The notes below the pieces were generated by a model. The model was not told the origin of the DNA. It saw only the letters and a program-made list of their open reading frames with translations, and did no database searches. From NCBI GenBank assembly GCA_009786175.1, contig WQTQ01000086.1, forward strand, positions 1-6,030: 6,030 nucleotides of DNA, read 5' to 3'. This DNA comes from Bacillota bacterium (GTDB lineage Bacteria; Bacillota_A; Clostridia; Lachnospirales; WQUN01). The position numbers and the translations under genes were made by a program. Below, piece by piece: positions 1 to 6,030 of the stretch. How positions within the stretch are numbered: position 1 is the first letter of the stretch; every line of letters starts with the position of its first letter.

Positions 1-168
1 TTTGGTTTTGTAAGTTTTTACCCCATACAAGTGCTGCTTGGCAAGGAAGACGGTATATTCCCAAGGGTAACAATGTGGTTGTCCCCGGTGGTTGCCGTAT
101 TGTTAATAGGTGTCACCGCTTTATGCTGGCGGGTTTTAAGTAGCAAATATGAAAGCGCAGGTACATGA
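1..168 (+). CDS. ABC-2 type transporter permease, C-terminal end (partial)
   Basis: This is the last 55 codons of a membrane permease whose start lies left of the window; it reads in frame from base 1 to a TGA at 166-168. The visible part has a short FYP-containing loop, a polar KEDG turn, one hydrophobic helix (about residues 29-45 of the fragment) and the ending YESAGT. A final helix followed by Y-x-S-x-G is typical of the uncharacterised ABC-2 permeases (DUF990/ABC2_membrane_6 type, COG3694/COG4587) that pair with the kind of ATPase encoded next. The ATPase start lies at or just before this stop, so the two genes are translationally coupled and probably form one exporter. The substrate is unknown. 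The family call rests on a short fragment plus the neighbour, so it is good but not certain. Confidence 0.75.
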   Translation, partial: FGFVSFYPIQVLLGKEDGIFPRVTMWLSPVVAVLLIGVTALCWRVLSSKYESAGT

Positions 169-169
169 T

Positions 170-1147
170 ATGCCACAAATACAACTTACAAATGTAACAA
201 AAGATTACAAAATACGTGACCGCCAAGAAGGGCGTTCCGGCTTTGCAGAGTTTTTCAACCCCCGTTATACCTACAAACGCGCTGTGGAAGACGTAAGCTT
301 TACCATAAACTCCGGCGAAATGGTAGGTTATATCGGCCCAAACGGCGCGGGAAAGTCTACCACAATTAAAATGTTAACGGGTATACTAACGGCTACATCC
401 GGCACGGTGCGGGTTTTTGACCGTGACCCGTGCAAAAACCGTACAAAAAACGCCCTTAAAATGGGCGTAGTTTTTGGGCAGCGTTCTCAAATGCTGTGGG
501 ATTTGCCTGTGCGGGATACTTTTGATATGTTTCGGGTTATGTACAAAATCAAGCAAGATGACTTTAAACGTCAGCGGGACAGGCTTATTGAAATGCTGGA
601 TATGGGAGATTTTTTGGCACAGGCTACACGGCAGTTAAGTTTAGGCCAGCGGATGCGTGCAAATTTGGCATTGTGCTTTCTGCATCAGCCCCGGGTTGTT
701 TACCTGGACGAGCCTACAATTGGCCTGGACATTCTTGTAAAAGATAAAATCCGGGATTTTTTAAAGCAGATTAACAAAGAAGAAAACACTACAATTCTGC
801 TAACTACCCACGATACACAGGATATAGAAGAGGTTGCACAACGACTAATACTAATTGATAAGGGCAAATTACTTTTCGATGGCGGGCAGGCAGATTTCCA
901 CGATAAGTATAAAGATACGGAATATGTTTTGGAGGTAGTGTTTGCCCGGCCAACACCACCTGTCTCCCATAGTGGTTTTCAATTGCTAAAAATCGTGAAC
1001 GGTTTAGAGCATTCATACAAAATCCCCTATGCCGGGCTTGGCAAAGGGGATGCGATAAGTTATGTGGCTTCACAGTATTCCGTGGCGGATATTAGAGTGC
1101 GGGAATCCGGCTTGGAAGATATTTTAAAGAAAATGTATGAAAGTTAA
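170..1147 (+). CDS. ABC transporter ATP-binding protein (COG4586-type exporter ATPase)
   Basis: Cytoplasmic ATPase subunit that would power the permease encoded just upstream. Counting from the ATG at 170 (325 aa), all nucleotide-binding motifs are intact: Walker A GPNGAGKST (56-64), Q-loop Gln104, signature LSLGQ (156-160), Walker B VVYLDE (176-181), D-loop GLD (185-187) and switch His214. The insert before Walker A (RQEGRSGFAEFFNPRY) is characteristic of the ATPases that pair with DUF990-type permeases. About 90 residues after the ATPase core form an accessory C-terminal domain ending in GLEDILKKMYE. Start choice: ATG170 has AGG at 159-161, 8 bases upstream, lies one base after the permease stop, and gives the usual N-terminus (MPQIQLTNVTK). 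ATG149 in the same frame adds 7 residues but has no Shine-Dalgarno sequence. The transported substrate cannot be read from the sequence; lipids, drugs or peptides are all possible. Confidence 0.93.
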   Translation: MPQIQLTNVTKDYKIRDRQEGRSGFAEFFNPRYTYKRAVEDVSFTINSGEMVGYIGPNGAGKSTTIKMLTGILTATSGTVRVFDRDPCKNRTKNALKMGVVFGQRSQMLWDLPVRDTFDMFRVMYKIKQDDFKRQRDRLIEMLDMGDFLAQATRQLSLGQRMRANLALCFLHQPRVVYLDEPTIGLDILVKDKIRDFLKQINKEENTTILLTTHDTQDIEEVAQRLILIDKGKLLFDGGQADFHDKYKDTEYVLEVVFARPTPPVSHSGFQLLKIVNGLEHSYKIPYAGLGKGDAISYVASQYSVADIRVRESGLEDILKKMYES

Positions 1148-1154
1148 AACCGGC

Positions 1155-2132
1155 TTATTTTTCCCTTCTTGCCAACCCTGCCAGCACCTTGGCAAAAACG
1201 TACGCCCCAACATCCCCCAGCACCGTTAGTACCCTGTGCATTATCATGGCGGCGGTTAAAATTGTTATGCTTACAAAGTCACCAAGAAACATCATCATTA
1301 CAGCTTCGCGAATGCCAAGGCCGCTTGGCGCGCCGGGGGTAATAAACCCTGCCAGCCACGCCAAAAGGTACAGCCCGATAATTGCAAAGCCCAACTCAAA
1401 TGTAACTTCCTGACCCAAAATCATTAGCGTCATAAGAAATGTGACGCTGTATAAAAACATCAGCATAATTGAAAAACCAACGCGTTTAGCAATTACGGAA
1501 AAATTTATTGTCTCCATATTGCTGGTAAGGTTTTTTATCCCGCCTCTTATTTTGCCGCCAATACGGTGCCGCAAGAAATACAGGATAGTTCCGGCAATAA
1601 CCAGAATTATTACCAAGATAAGTATCAACGTTGGTAATATATCCATCTGGCTAATATACGTGACAGAATAATCGAAGGCAAAAATCACCGCCACAACTAT
1701 AACACCAATAACCATGCCTACGCCTTCCAGTATGGTAGACAACACAACTTTGCCGTGAGTCAGCTCTTCCTCTTCTACTGCAAGCCTGTTGCGCCCTGCA
1801 ACGTACATAACCCCGCCTGGGATATATTTGTAAACGTTAGACTCTGTATAAACAGAAAGAGCCAGTGAGCGGCTAACTAAAATACCGGAAACATTCCGCA
1901 CCAGCGCGCGGAAGTTTAACCCTGCCAGCAAAATGCCGCTGCCTTCCAGGGTGGCAATGCCCAAAAGCCCCGCTACAACCCATGGGGACGTTAATAAGTC
2001 GAACAAACTACGGTCAAAGCCGTCATCTGCCATAAGCCGCCGGGCAATAAATATAAGGGACAAAATCATAAGCAGTGTCCCAAGACACGAAACAATTTTT
2101 TTCAAGTTTACTTTATTTTTATTGGTGGTCAT
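1155..2132 (-). CDS. Lysylphosphatidylglycerol synthase TM-family (flippase-like) membrane protein
   Basis: Integral membrane protein of about 325 aa with some seven or eight hydrophobic helices (about residues 12-33, 50-72, 128-152, 165-187, 218-239, 246-265, 275-295, 300-320). Two Gly/Pro-rich conserved segments, ESNVYKYIPGGVMYVAGR (97-114) and TPGAPSGLGIREAV (265-278), match the hallmark pattern of the LPG_synthase_TM/UPF0104 family (PF03706, COG0392). The catalytic C-terminal domain of full-length MprF is absent, so by family knowledge this is more likely a stand-alone lipid or glycolipid flippase-type protein than an aminoacyl-phospholipid synthase. Start choice: the frame stays open to 2306, but GGAG (2139-2142) lies 6 bases before ATG2132 (3 before ATG2135). 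The extra 57 residues look like translated spacer and overlap the likely promoter. It converges on the ABC operon with a 7-base gap and diverges from the GNAT genes. The substrate is not determinable. Confidence 0.85.
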   Translation of the reverse strand: MTTNKNKVNLKKIVSCLGTLLMILSLIFIARRLMADDGFDRSLFDLLTSPWVVAGLLGIATLEGSGILLAGLNFRALVRNVSGILVSRSLALSVYTESNVYKYIPGGVMYVAGRNRLAVEEEELTHGKVVLSTILEGVGMVIGVIVVAVIFAFDYSVTYISQMDILPTLILILVIILVIAGTILYFLRHRIGGKIRGGIKNLTSNMETINFSVIAKRVGFSIMLMFLYSVTFLMTLMILGQEVTFELGFAIIGLYLLAWLAGFITPGAPSGLGIREAVMMMFLGDFVSITILTAAMIMHRVLTVLGDVGAYVFAKVLAGLARREK

Positions 2133-2138
2133 CATAAT

Positions 2139-2142
2139 CTCC
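2139..2142 (-). promoter_or_regulatory. Ribosome-binding site deciding the start of the flippase-like gene
   Basis: The minus strand reads GGAG, then ATT, then ATGATG. The second ATG (2132) is 6 bases away, the first (2135) only 3, so 2132 is preferred. This site argues against the longer frame starting at 2306. Confidence 0.6.
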
Positions 2143-2166
2143 AAAATTTGAATTCGGTCCTCTAAG

Positions 2167-2193
2167 AGTATACGTAAATGAGGAAATAAACAA
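2167..2193 (-). promoter_or_regulatory. Putative sigma-A-type promoter for the flippase-like gene
   Basis: On the minus strand TATACT (2172 down to 2167) matches five of six -10 positions. TTGTTT (2193 down to 2188) is a weaker -35 at a spacing of 15, which is short. Transcription would begin near 2160, giving a leader of about 28 bases before ATG2132. The position fits the short start of this gene; the short spacer keeps confidence modest. Confidence 0.4.
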
Positions 2194-2294
2194 GATAAAT
2201 TTTTTATTATGCAGTTATTTGCGTAAATATATGCTTCTAACGGGTATACCAAACTTGATTTATAACCAAACTTTCCCTTGACTGGTGCCGGTAT

Positions 2295-2322
2295 TTGTGA
2301 AAACATAAGGCGTTGCCATACT
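2295..2322 (+). promoter_or_regulatory. Putative extended -10 promoter for the GNAT fusion genes
   Basis: The plus strand holds TTGTGA (2295-2300), a 16-base spacer, then TGC directly before CATACT (2317-2322). A TGn just ahead of the hexamer is an extended -10 element and can make up for the imperfect hexamers (four of six matches each). Transcription would start near 2329, inside the palindrome at 2326-2341 and about 28 bases before the ATG. A TTGACT at 2278-2283 has no acceptable -10 at normal spacing. Inferred by eye only. Confidence 0.33.
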
Positions 2323-2325
2323 TTA

Positions 2326-2341
2326 TTTCTTAATTAAGAAA
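2326..2341. repeat. 16-base perfect palindrome upstream of the GNAT fusion gene
   Basis: TTTCTTAATTAAGAAA is its own reverse complement over all 16 bases. It has no loop, so it suits a dimeric DNA-binding protein better than an RNA hairpin. It covers the expected transcription start and touches the Shine-Dalgarno sequence (2340-2344), where a bound repressor would block expression. It is AT-rich, so chance is possible. It is not repeated ahead of the second GNAT gene, consistent with one control point for both. Confidence 0.4.
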
Positions 2342-2349
2342 GGAAACAC
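2338..2349 (+). promoter_or_regulatory. Ribosome-binding site of the first GNAT fusion, shared with the second
   Basis: GAAAGGAAACAC contains the AAGGA core (2340-2344), 12 bases before the ATG at 2357, which is rather long spacing. The same 12 bases recur at 5541-5552 ahead of the second GNAT gene, so the duplicated unit appears to have carried its own translation signal. Confidence 0.65.
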
Positions 2350-2356
2350 AATTCCA

Positions 2357-5300
2357 ATGAAACTTTATGAAACTTTAAAATCCGGGATACAAATTGTAGA
2401 ATACGATCCATCCCTTGCAGCAACCATTGCGGAACTGTTTAACCACAACGAAGACTGGGGCGGAAGCGGTACGTTGTCTACGGAAAGCCAGATAATTTCC
2501 AACCACGAAACGGCTACACACTTTAACGTGTACGTTGCCCTGGATGGCGACAAAGCCGTTGGTTATTGCAGTTTTGGTCAGTATTTTTATGACGCAAATA
2601 CCACATATGTGGCACTGCTGGACGTTCACCCGGAATATAGGAACAAAAAAATAGGTAAAGCCCTTGTGCTTCGGTGTGTACAGCGCACGATAGAACTGGG
2701 CTACCCGCGTATAGACCTGTACACATGGGCAGGCAATACTGCTGCTGTGCCGCTGTACAAAAAGTGCGGTTTTATGTGGGAAGACAGGCCAAACAGTACC
2801 CACTTGGCAAATTTTATCCCTTCAATTATTACCGCGCCGCTTTTTGCGGACTTTTTTACAAAAGCAGACTGGTACACAGATTCTACCCGTTCTTTAGAAA
2901 TTGCACCGGATGGGGTAGAAGTTAACATTTTCGAGTTGTTTACCTACACCTGGGAAAAAGACGGTGAATCTCTTGCCATTGGCTACGAGCGCACAGGCCG
3001 CCAAATGCGTATGATAGAAACAGATGACTATAAAATAGAACTTATGGCAGAAGACCACGAACTTGCGTTTGGTACAGAGTATAATTGCGTATTTACCGTG
3101 GAAAATAAAACCGGCAAAGAGTTAAACATCAAACTAAATGGCCGGGAAGATGCCAATATTAAGCTGGATTACAGCCTGGATACCCAAGTTACAGGTAAGC
3201 AGGAATATCCTGCCAAGTTTTATGTAGGGGCTATTGACGAGCCGCAAGACCCGTGGAAGGTTCACCCATGTTTATTGGCGGATATTGAAATAAACGGGCA
3301 AACAGTCACCTTTGGCATGGGTATTGAGGCAAGGTTTCCGTTGATTGTAAAACTGCACAGGGAATGTACTGTAGACCAAATTGGCATGGACGCAAAAGCC
3401 CACATCGGCCTTCACGGTTCTTTGCTGGAAGATGCAAAAATTACGGTATCAATGCCAAAAAACCGCCTTCTTACCTTTAAGGGCGAAGCGATAGAGAAAG
3501 AAAACATATTTACGGTGGATGTGCCAAGTAAGGGAAAAGTGTCTGTGCCCGTGACGGCAACTACGTTGGCAATAGGCTACGAAGCCCTAAGCTTAGACTG
3601 TACAGCCCTTCTAAAAAGCGGCAAGACCTTTAGCTTTAAAGCACCGCTGTACATTTTTACCCGCGATATGGTTAGTGCTTTTACAGGCGAAGACCTTCAC
3701 AGCTACTTTTTGTTTAATGGCCCGTGGCGGCTGCGCCTTGCCAAGGATGGCGGCGAAGAATACCTGGACCAAAACGAAGCCAATGTGCGTCATCTTACAA
3801 ATTCCAACGTATCCGGTGCTTTCGCGCCGCCAAAGTTTGGTAAGCCCTACGATGATGAATTTAACCTGCTAAAGCCAAATGTAAAAATGTATCAGCAAGA
3901 CACGGCCATGGTAATGGAAGTAGAGCTTGTTTCCCAAAAGTTCCCGGGCATGGTGGTTACGCAAATTTATACATTAACTGCCGCCGGTGTTATTACCCGC
4001 AAAAGCCGTGTAGAAAATCGCGGGCCCAAGCCCCGGCACACAATGCTGCAAGACGGGTTTTATCCTGCACTTGGGGGCAGCACAGTTTTCAGCTACAAAG
4101 GGCAAATTCACCAAAACCACAGTACACCCAACCCTGATGGAAACGTTAATGAAATTGACGGCATAGATCTGGATTACTTTGACGAAAACTGGGTTTTTGA
4201 AGCATCACCGGCTATGCCGAAAGGGTACTGCTGGCCAAAGGAATACAAGCCTGCCATTAAATGGGGTAATAATATTTCATTTGAAATTGACCCGGGAGAA
4301 CTTGCGCCGGGGCAAGCATTTGAAACACAGCACGTTGTTTACACATTGGGGCTTTTCACTAATTACAACGATTTTCGGAATTATGCCCGTCAAGTTTACA
4401 ACTACGAGCCTGCAATTCCTTCCCATGTGGTGGATGTTGTGTTAAACGGATACAACCCGTTTGTAACTACAGCAGACGTAAAACTGGATGTAATTAACCA
4501 CCGCGAACATGTACTTGAAGGCAATATAACTGTATCTTCCGACGGTTTGTTTGAAACACAAACCCAAACCAACCCGGAAGAAGAACTGATAGAGCGCAAC
4601 ACTTTTGACATCGCCCTAACAGCGCAGCAAAGTATTGGCCTTACCAATGTAGCCCTAAAAACCGTAGGCTATGAAAAAACCTACCACAGGGCGTTATTCT
4701 TCCCCAAGGGCGAAATTACACGTACCCAAGAAGGGACAATGTACAGCGTTTCCAATGGTGAAATTACTTTTAAAGTTGACCCTGTTTACGGCAATGTTTG
4801 CTACTCGTTAAAGGATGCAAAAGACCGGGAATGGCTGTCAAGTAAATATCCAAACCACGAGCCGTACAGCTGGTTTAACCCATTCCTTGGCGGTATATGC
4901 GTAAACCCGCCGGGAATGTATTCTGCAATCGCTGTGTTAAAAGAAAAAATAACTGCCAACTTTGCAGAAGCCCGTGATAACTTCGGCAGCTTATGGCAGG
5001 GCATATGCATAACCCTGGAAGTAAGCGAGTATGACGAGTTTAAAGGCGCGGTATACAAAATTTATTTTATGACATTGCCGGGCTTGCCGATGATGTGTTC
5101 TTTCTACAAGTTTGAGAACGGCACAGGCGAGTTTAAAAACAATACTGTAGGAATAAGTGCCTACCTTAACCCGGACGATGACCCTAAAAATATTTTGCTG
5201 CATGCAACAAGCAAAGACCATAAGGATTATTGCTTCCGCACGGGTACGGAAGACTTAGACGAGGTCTATTTTGAAAACACATTGGCTATAACAGGCTCTA

Positions 5301-5524
5301 GGGAAGAAAAAATGTATATGTTCCATGGCAATAAATACAACGGCAAAGCAAATTATTTCTGGGGAAACAATAAAATTTCCGTATCTGCCGGGGTTGAGAT
5401 GGAGGCTCGCGCTGCACATGGGGAAGTATTTACCTCCAGCCCGCTTTTTTTCGTAGTAACGGATAAGAATTTACCTATGGGTTCATTGGATGACCTGGAG
5501 CGGATTAGCTTTAGTACCCCCTGA
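2357..5524 (+). CDS. Giant GNAT acetyltransferase fused to a ~900-residue beta-rich, mutarotase-like region
   Basis: 1055-residue protein. Residues 1-150 are a GNAT domain, expected to transfer an acyl group from acetyl-CoA: strand and acetyl-CoA loop YVALLDVHPEYRNKKIG (84-100), helix to about 115, then the typical GNT-x-A-x-PLYKKCGF segment (126-139). An early block, EDWGGSGTL (32-40), lies where GNATs usually shape the acceptor site. A lone GNAT is about 150-180 aa; here some 900 residues follow that I cannot place in a named family. They are rich in alternating strand patterns. I read them as a beta domain (about 185-340), an Ig-like domain (345-436), a mutarotase-like sandwich (438-690), a second Ig-like domain (705-783) and a second mutarotase-like sandwich (794-1055). 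No signal peptide or membrane helix is visible, so it should be cytoplasmic. A carbohydrate or glycoconjugate acceptor is inferred from the folds only. The next gene is a paralogue, probably co-transcribed. Confidence 0.85.
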   Translation: MKLYETLKSGIQIVEYDPSLAATIAELFNHNEDWGGSGTLSTESQIISNHETATHFNVYVALDGDKAVGYCSFGQYFYDANTTYVALLDVHPEYRNKKIGKALVLRCVQRTIELGYPRIDLYTWAGNTAAVPLYKKCGFMWEDRPNSTHLANFIPSIITAPLFADFFTKADWYTDSTRSLEIAPDGVEVNIFELFTYTWEKDGESLAIGYERTGRQMRMIETDDYKIELMAEDHELAFGTEYNCVFTVENKTGKELNIKLNGREDANIKLDYSLDTQVTGKQEYPAKFYVGAIDEPQDPWKVHPCLLADIEINGQTVTFGMGIEARFPLIVKLHRECTVDQIGMDAKAHIGLHGSLLEDAKITVSMPKNRLLTFKGEAIEKENIFTVDVPSKGKVSVPVTATTLAIGYEALSLDCTALLKSGKTFSFKAPLYIFTRDMVSAFTGEDLHSYFLFNGPWRLRLAKDGGEEYLDQNEANVRHLTNSNVSGAFAPPKFGKPYDDEFNLLKPNVKMYQQDTAMVMEVELVSQKFPGMVVTQIYTLTAAGVITRKSRVENRGPKPRHTMLQDGFYPALGGSTVFSYKGQIHQNHSTPNPDGNVNEIDGIDLDYFDENWVFEASPAMPKGYCWPKEYKPAIKWGNNISFEIDPGELAPGQAFETQHVVYTLGLFTNYNDFRNYARQVYNYEPAIPSHVVDVVLNGYNPFVTTADVKLDVINHREHVLEGNITVSSDGLFETQTQTNPEEELIERNTFDIALTAQQSIGLTNVALKTVGYEKTYHRALFFPKGEITRTQEGTMYSVSNGEITFKVDPVYGNVCYSLKDAKDREWLSSKYPNHEPYSWFNPFLGGICVNPPGMYSAIAVLKEKITANFAEARDNFGSLWQGICITLEVSEYDEFKGAVYKIYFMTLPGLPMMCSFYKFENGTGEFKNNTVGISAYLNPDDDPKNILLHATSKDHKDYCFRTGTEDLDEVYFENTLAITGSREEKMYMFHGNKYNGKANYFWGNNKISVSAGVEMEARAAHGEVFTSSPLFFVVTDKNLPMGSLDDLERISFSTP

Positions 5525-5540
5525 TATCACATCATCACAC

Positions 5541-5552
5541 GAAAGGAAACAC
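5541..5552 (+). promoter_or_regulatory. Ribosome-binding site of the second GNAT gene
   Basis: GAAAGGAAACAC, identical to the leader at 2338-2349, has its AAGGA core (5543-5547) 9 bases before ATG5557. The 32-base gap after the previous stop shows no terminator hairpin or promoter, which supports co-transcription. Confidence 0.7.
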
Positions 5553-5556
5553 CATA

Positions 5557-6030
5557 ATGAAAATTTACGAAACCCTCCCTTCCGGGATAAAAATTGTTGA
5601 CTATTCTAATAAATATGCCGCAAGCCTTGCGGAAATGTGGAATTTGTCTGCCGACGACTGGGGCGGCAGCGGCACGTTGGAAACAGAGAGTTCAGTAATT
5701 TCCCGCCACGAAACCTCGTCGTTTATTGACGTATTTATTGCACTGGACGGCGAAACGGCAGTGGGCTATTGCAGCTTTAAGCTGTCCTGGTACGACCCAA
5801 ACAGCACGTATGTAGATTTGCTGGGGGTGCGTACGGATTATAAAAACAAAAAAATTGGCAAGGCCCTTGTCCTCCGCTGTGTACAGCGTACAATTGAACT
5901 TGGCTACCCGGTGCTGGACATCCACACATGGGCGGGCAATACAGACGCTGTGCCCCTGTACAAAAAATGCGGATTCCTGTGGGAAGAACGGCCGGACAGC
6001 ACATATCTGATTAACTTTATCCCGTCAATT
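5557..6030 (+). CDS. Second GNAT acetyltransferase, paralogue of the preceding gene (partial)
   Basis: 158 codons are open to the window edge with no stop. The product aligns with the first 157 residues of the upstream protein with a single one-residue gap (after the N of its ELFN/EMWN segment). By hand count about 107 positions are identical, roughly two thirds. The acetyl-CoA segment (NKKIGKALVLRC, from residue 97), the early DDWGGSGTL block (33-41) and the GNTDAVPLYKKCGF segment are all kept. Similarity continues to the last visible residues (NFIPSI), past the end of the GNAT core, so the large C-terminal region probably follows as in the first copy; that part is outside the window. It likely performs the same type of acyl transfer on the same or a related acceptor. 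Some differences fall near the presumed acceptor site (e.g. FGQYFYDA versus FKLSWYDP), allowing altered specificity. Confidence 0.85.
   Translation, partial: MKIYETLPSGIKIVDYSNKYAASLAEMWNLSADDWGGSGTLETESSVISRHETSSFIDVFIALDGETAVGYCSFKLSWYDPNSTYVDLLGVRTDYKNKKIGKALVLRCVQRTIELGYPVLDIHTWAGNTDAVPLYKKCGFLWEERPDSTYLINFIPSI

Noticed and set aside
149..169. Upstream in-frame ATG at 149 for the ATPase
   Set aside because: It has no Shine-Dalgarno sequence and adds 7 residues not expected at the start of this family. ATG170 has AGG at a good distance. It is not fully excluded, since overlapping starts are common in operons.
1169..1195. Inverted repeat TTGCCAA/TTGGCAA with a 13-base loop just after the ATPase stop, considered as a terminator
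   Set aside because: It has no T-run on either strand, a long loop, and lies within the coding sequence of the flippase-like protein.
2278..2283. TTGACT as a near-consensus -35 for the GNAT genes
   Set aside because: No acceptable -10 lies 16-18 bases downstream; the nearest candidate (CATAAG, 2304-2309) is 20 bases away.
2133..2306. N-terminal extension of the flippase-like frame to an ATG at 2306
   Set aside because: The 57 extra residues have no family character, there is a good Shine-Dalgarno at the internal ATG pair (2132/2135), and the best minus-strand promoter lies within the extension.
2375..2803. 142-codon open frame on the minus strand opposite the GNAT domain, with a similar antisense frame at 5692-5925
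   Set aside because: Both lie opposite conserved GNAT coding sequence and arise from its codon usage. They show no recognisable domain.
5522..5529. TGATATCA palindrome over the stop codon of the first GNAT gene
   Set aside because: Eight bases is expected by chance, and nothing else around it suggests an operator or terminator.

Overview
This is a moderately AT-rich bacterial window. Its ribosome-binding sites (GAAAGGA-type) and gene families fit a Gram-positive Firmicute, most likely a clostridial lineage, but the sequence does not fix the species. No RNA gene, CRISPR array, insertion sequence or phage gene is visible.

Layout: (1) bases 1-168 hold the C-terminus of an ABC-2 type permease, followed at once by its ATPase (170-1147). 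They are the end of an exporter operon that enters from the left. (2) Facing it on the minus strand, with only 7 bases between the two stop codons, is a polytopic membrane protein of the lysylphosphatidylglycerol synthase/flippase-type transmembrane family (1155-2132). (3) Bases 2133-2356 are a divergent control region with a plausible promoter on each strand, a 16-base perfect palindrome and a ribosome-binding site. (4) A 1055-residue protein (2357-5524) has an N-terminal GNAT acetyltransferase domain fused to about 900 residues of beta-rich sequence that I cannot assign to a named family. (5) After 32 bases a second gene of the same kind starts (5557) and runs off the window. Its first 158 residues are about two thirds identical to the first.

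The main point of interest is the tandem pair of giant GNAT fusions. The 900-residue extension seems to contain two related units, each an Ig-like beta domain followed by a mutarotase-like beta-sandwich, as in carbohydrate-active proteins. It has no signal peptide or membrane segment, so the protein should be cytoplasmic. The duplication is old: a 22-residue stretch at the acetyl-CoA site is identical in protein but differs at 10 of 22 codons, all silently.

A working idea, inference only, is that the GNAT fusions acetylate a sugar-containing or cell-envelope precursor, with the flippase-like protein and ABC exporter handling lipid-linked or exported products. The three transcription units are separate, so this link rests on proximity alone.
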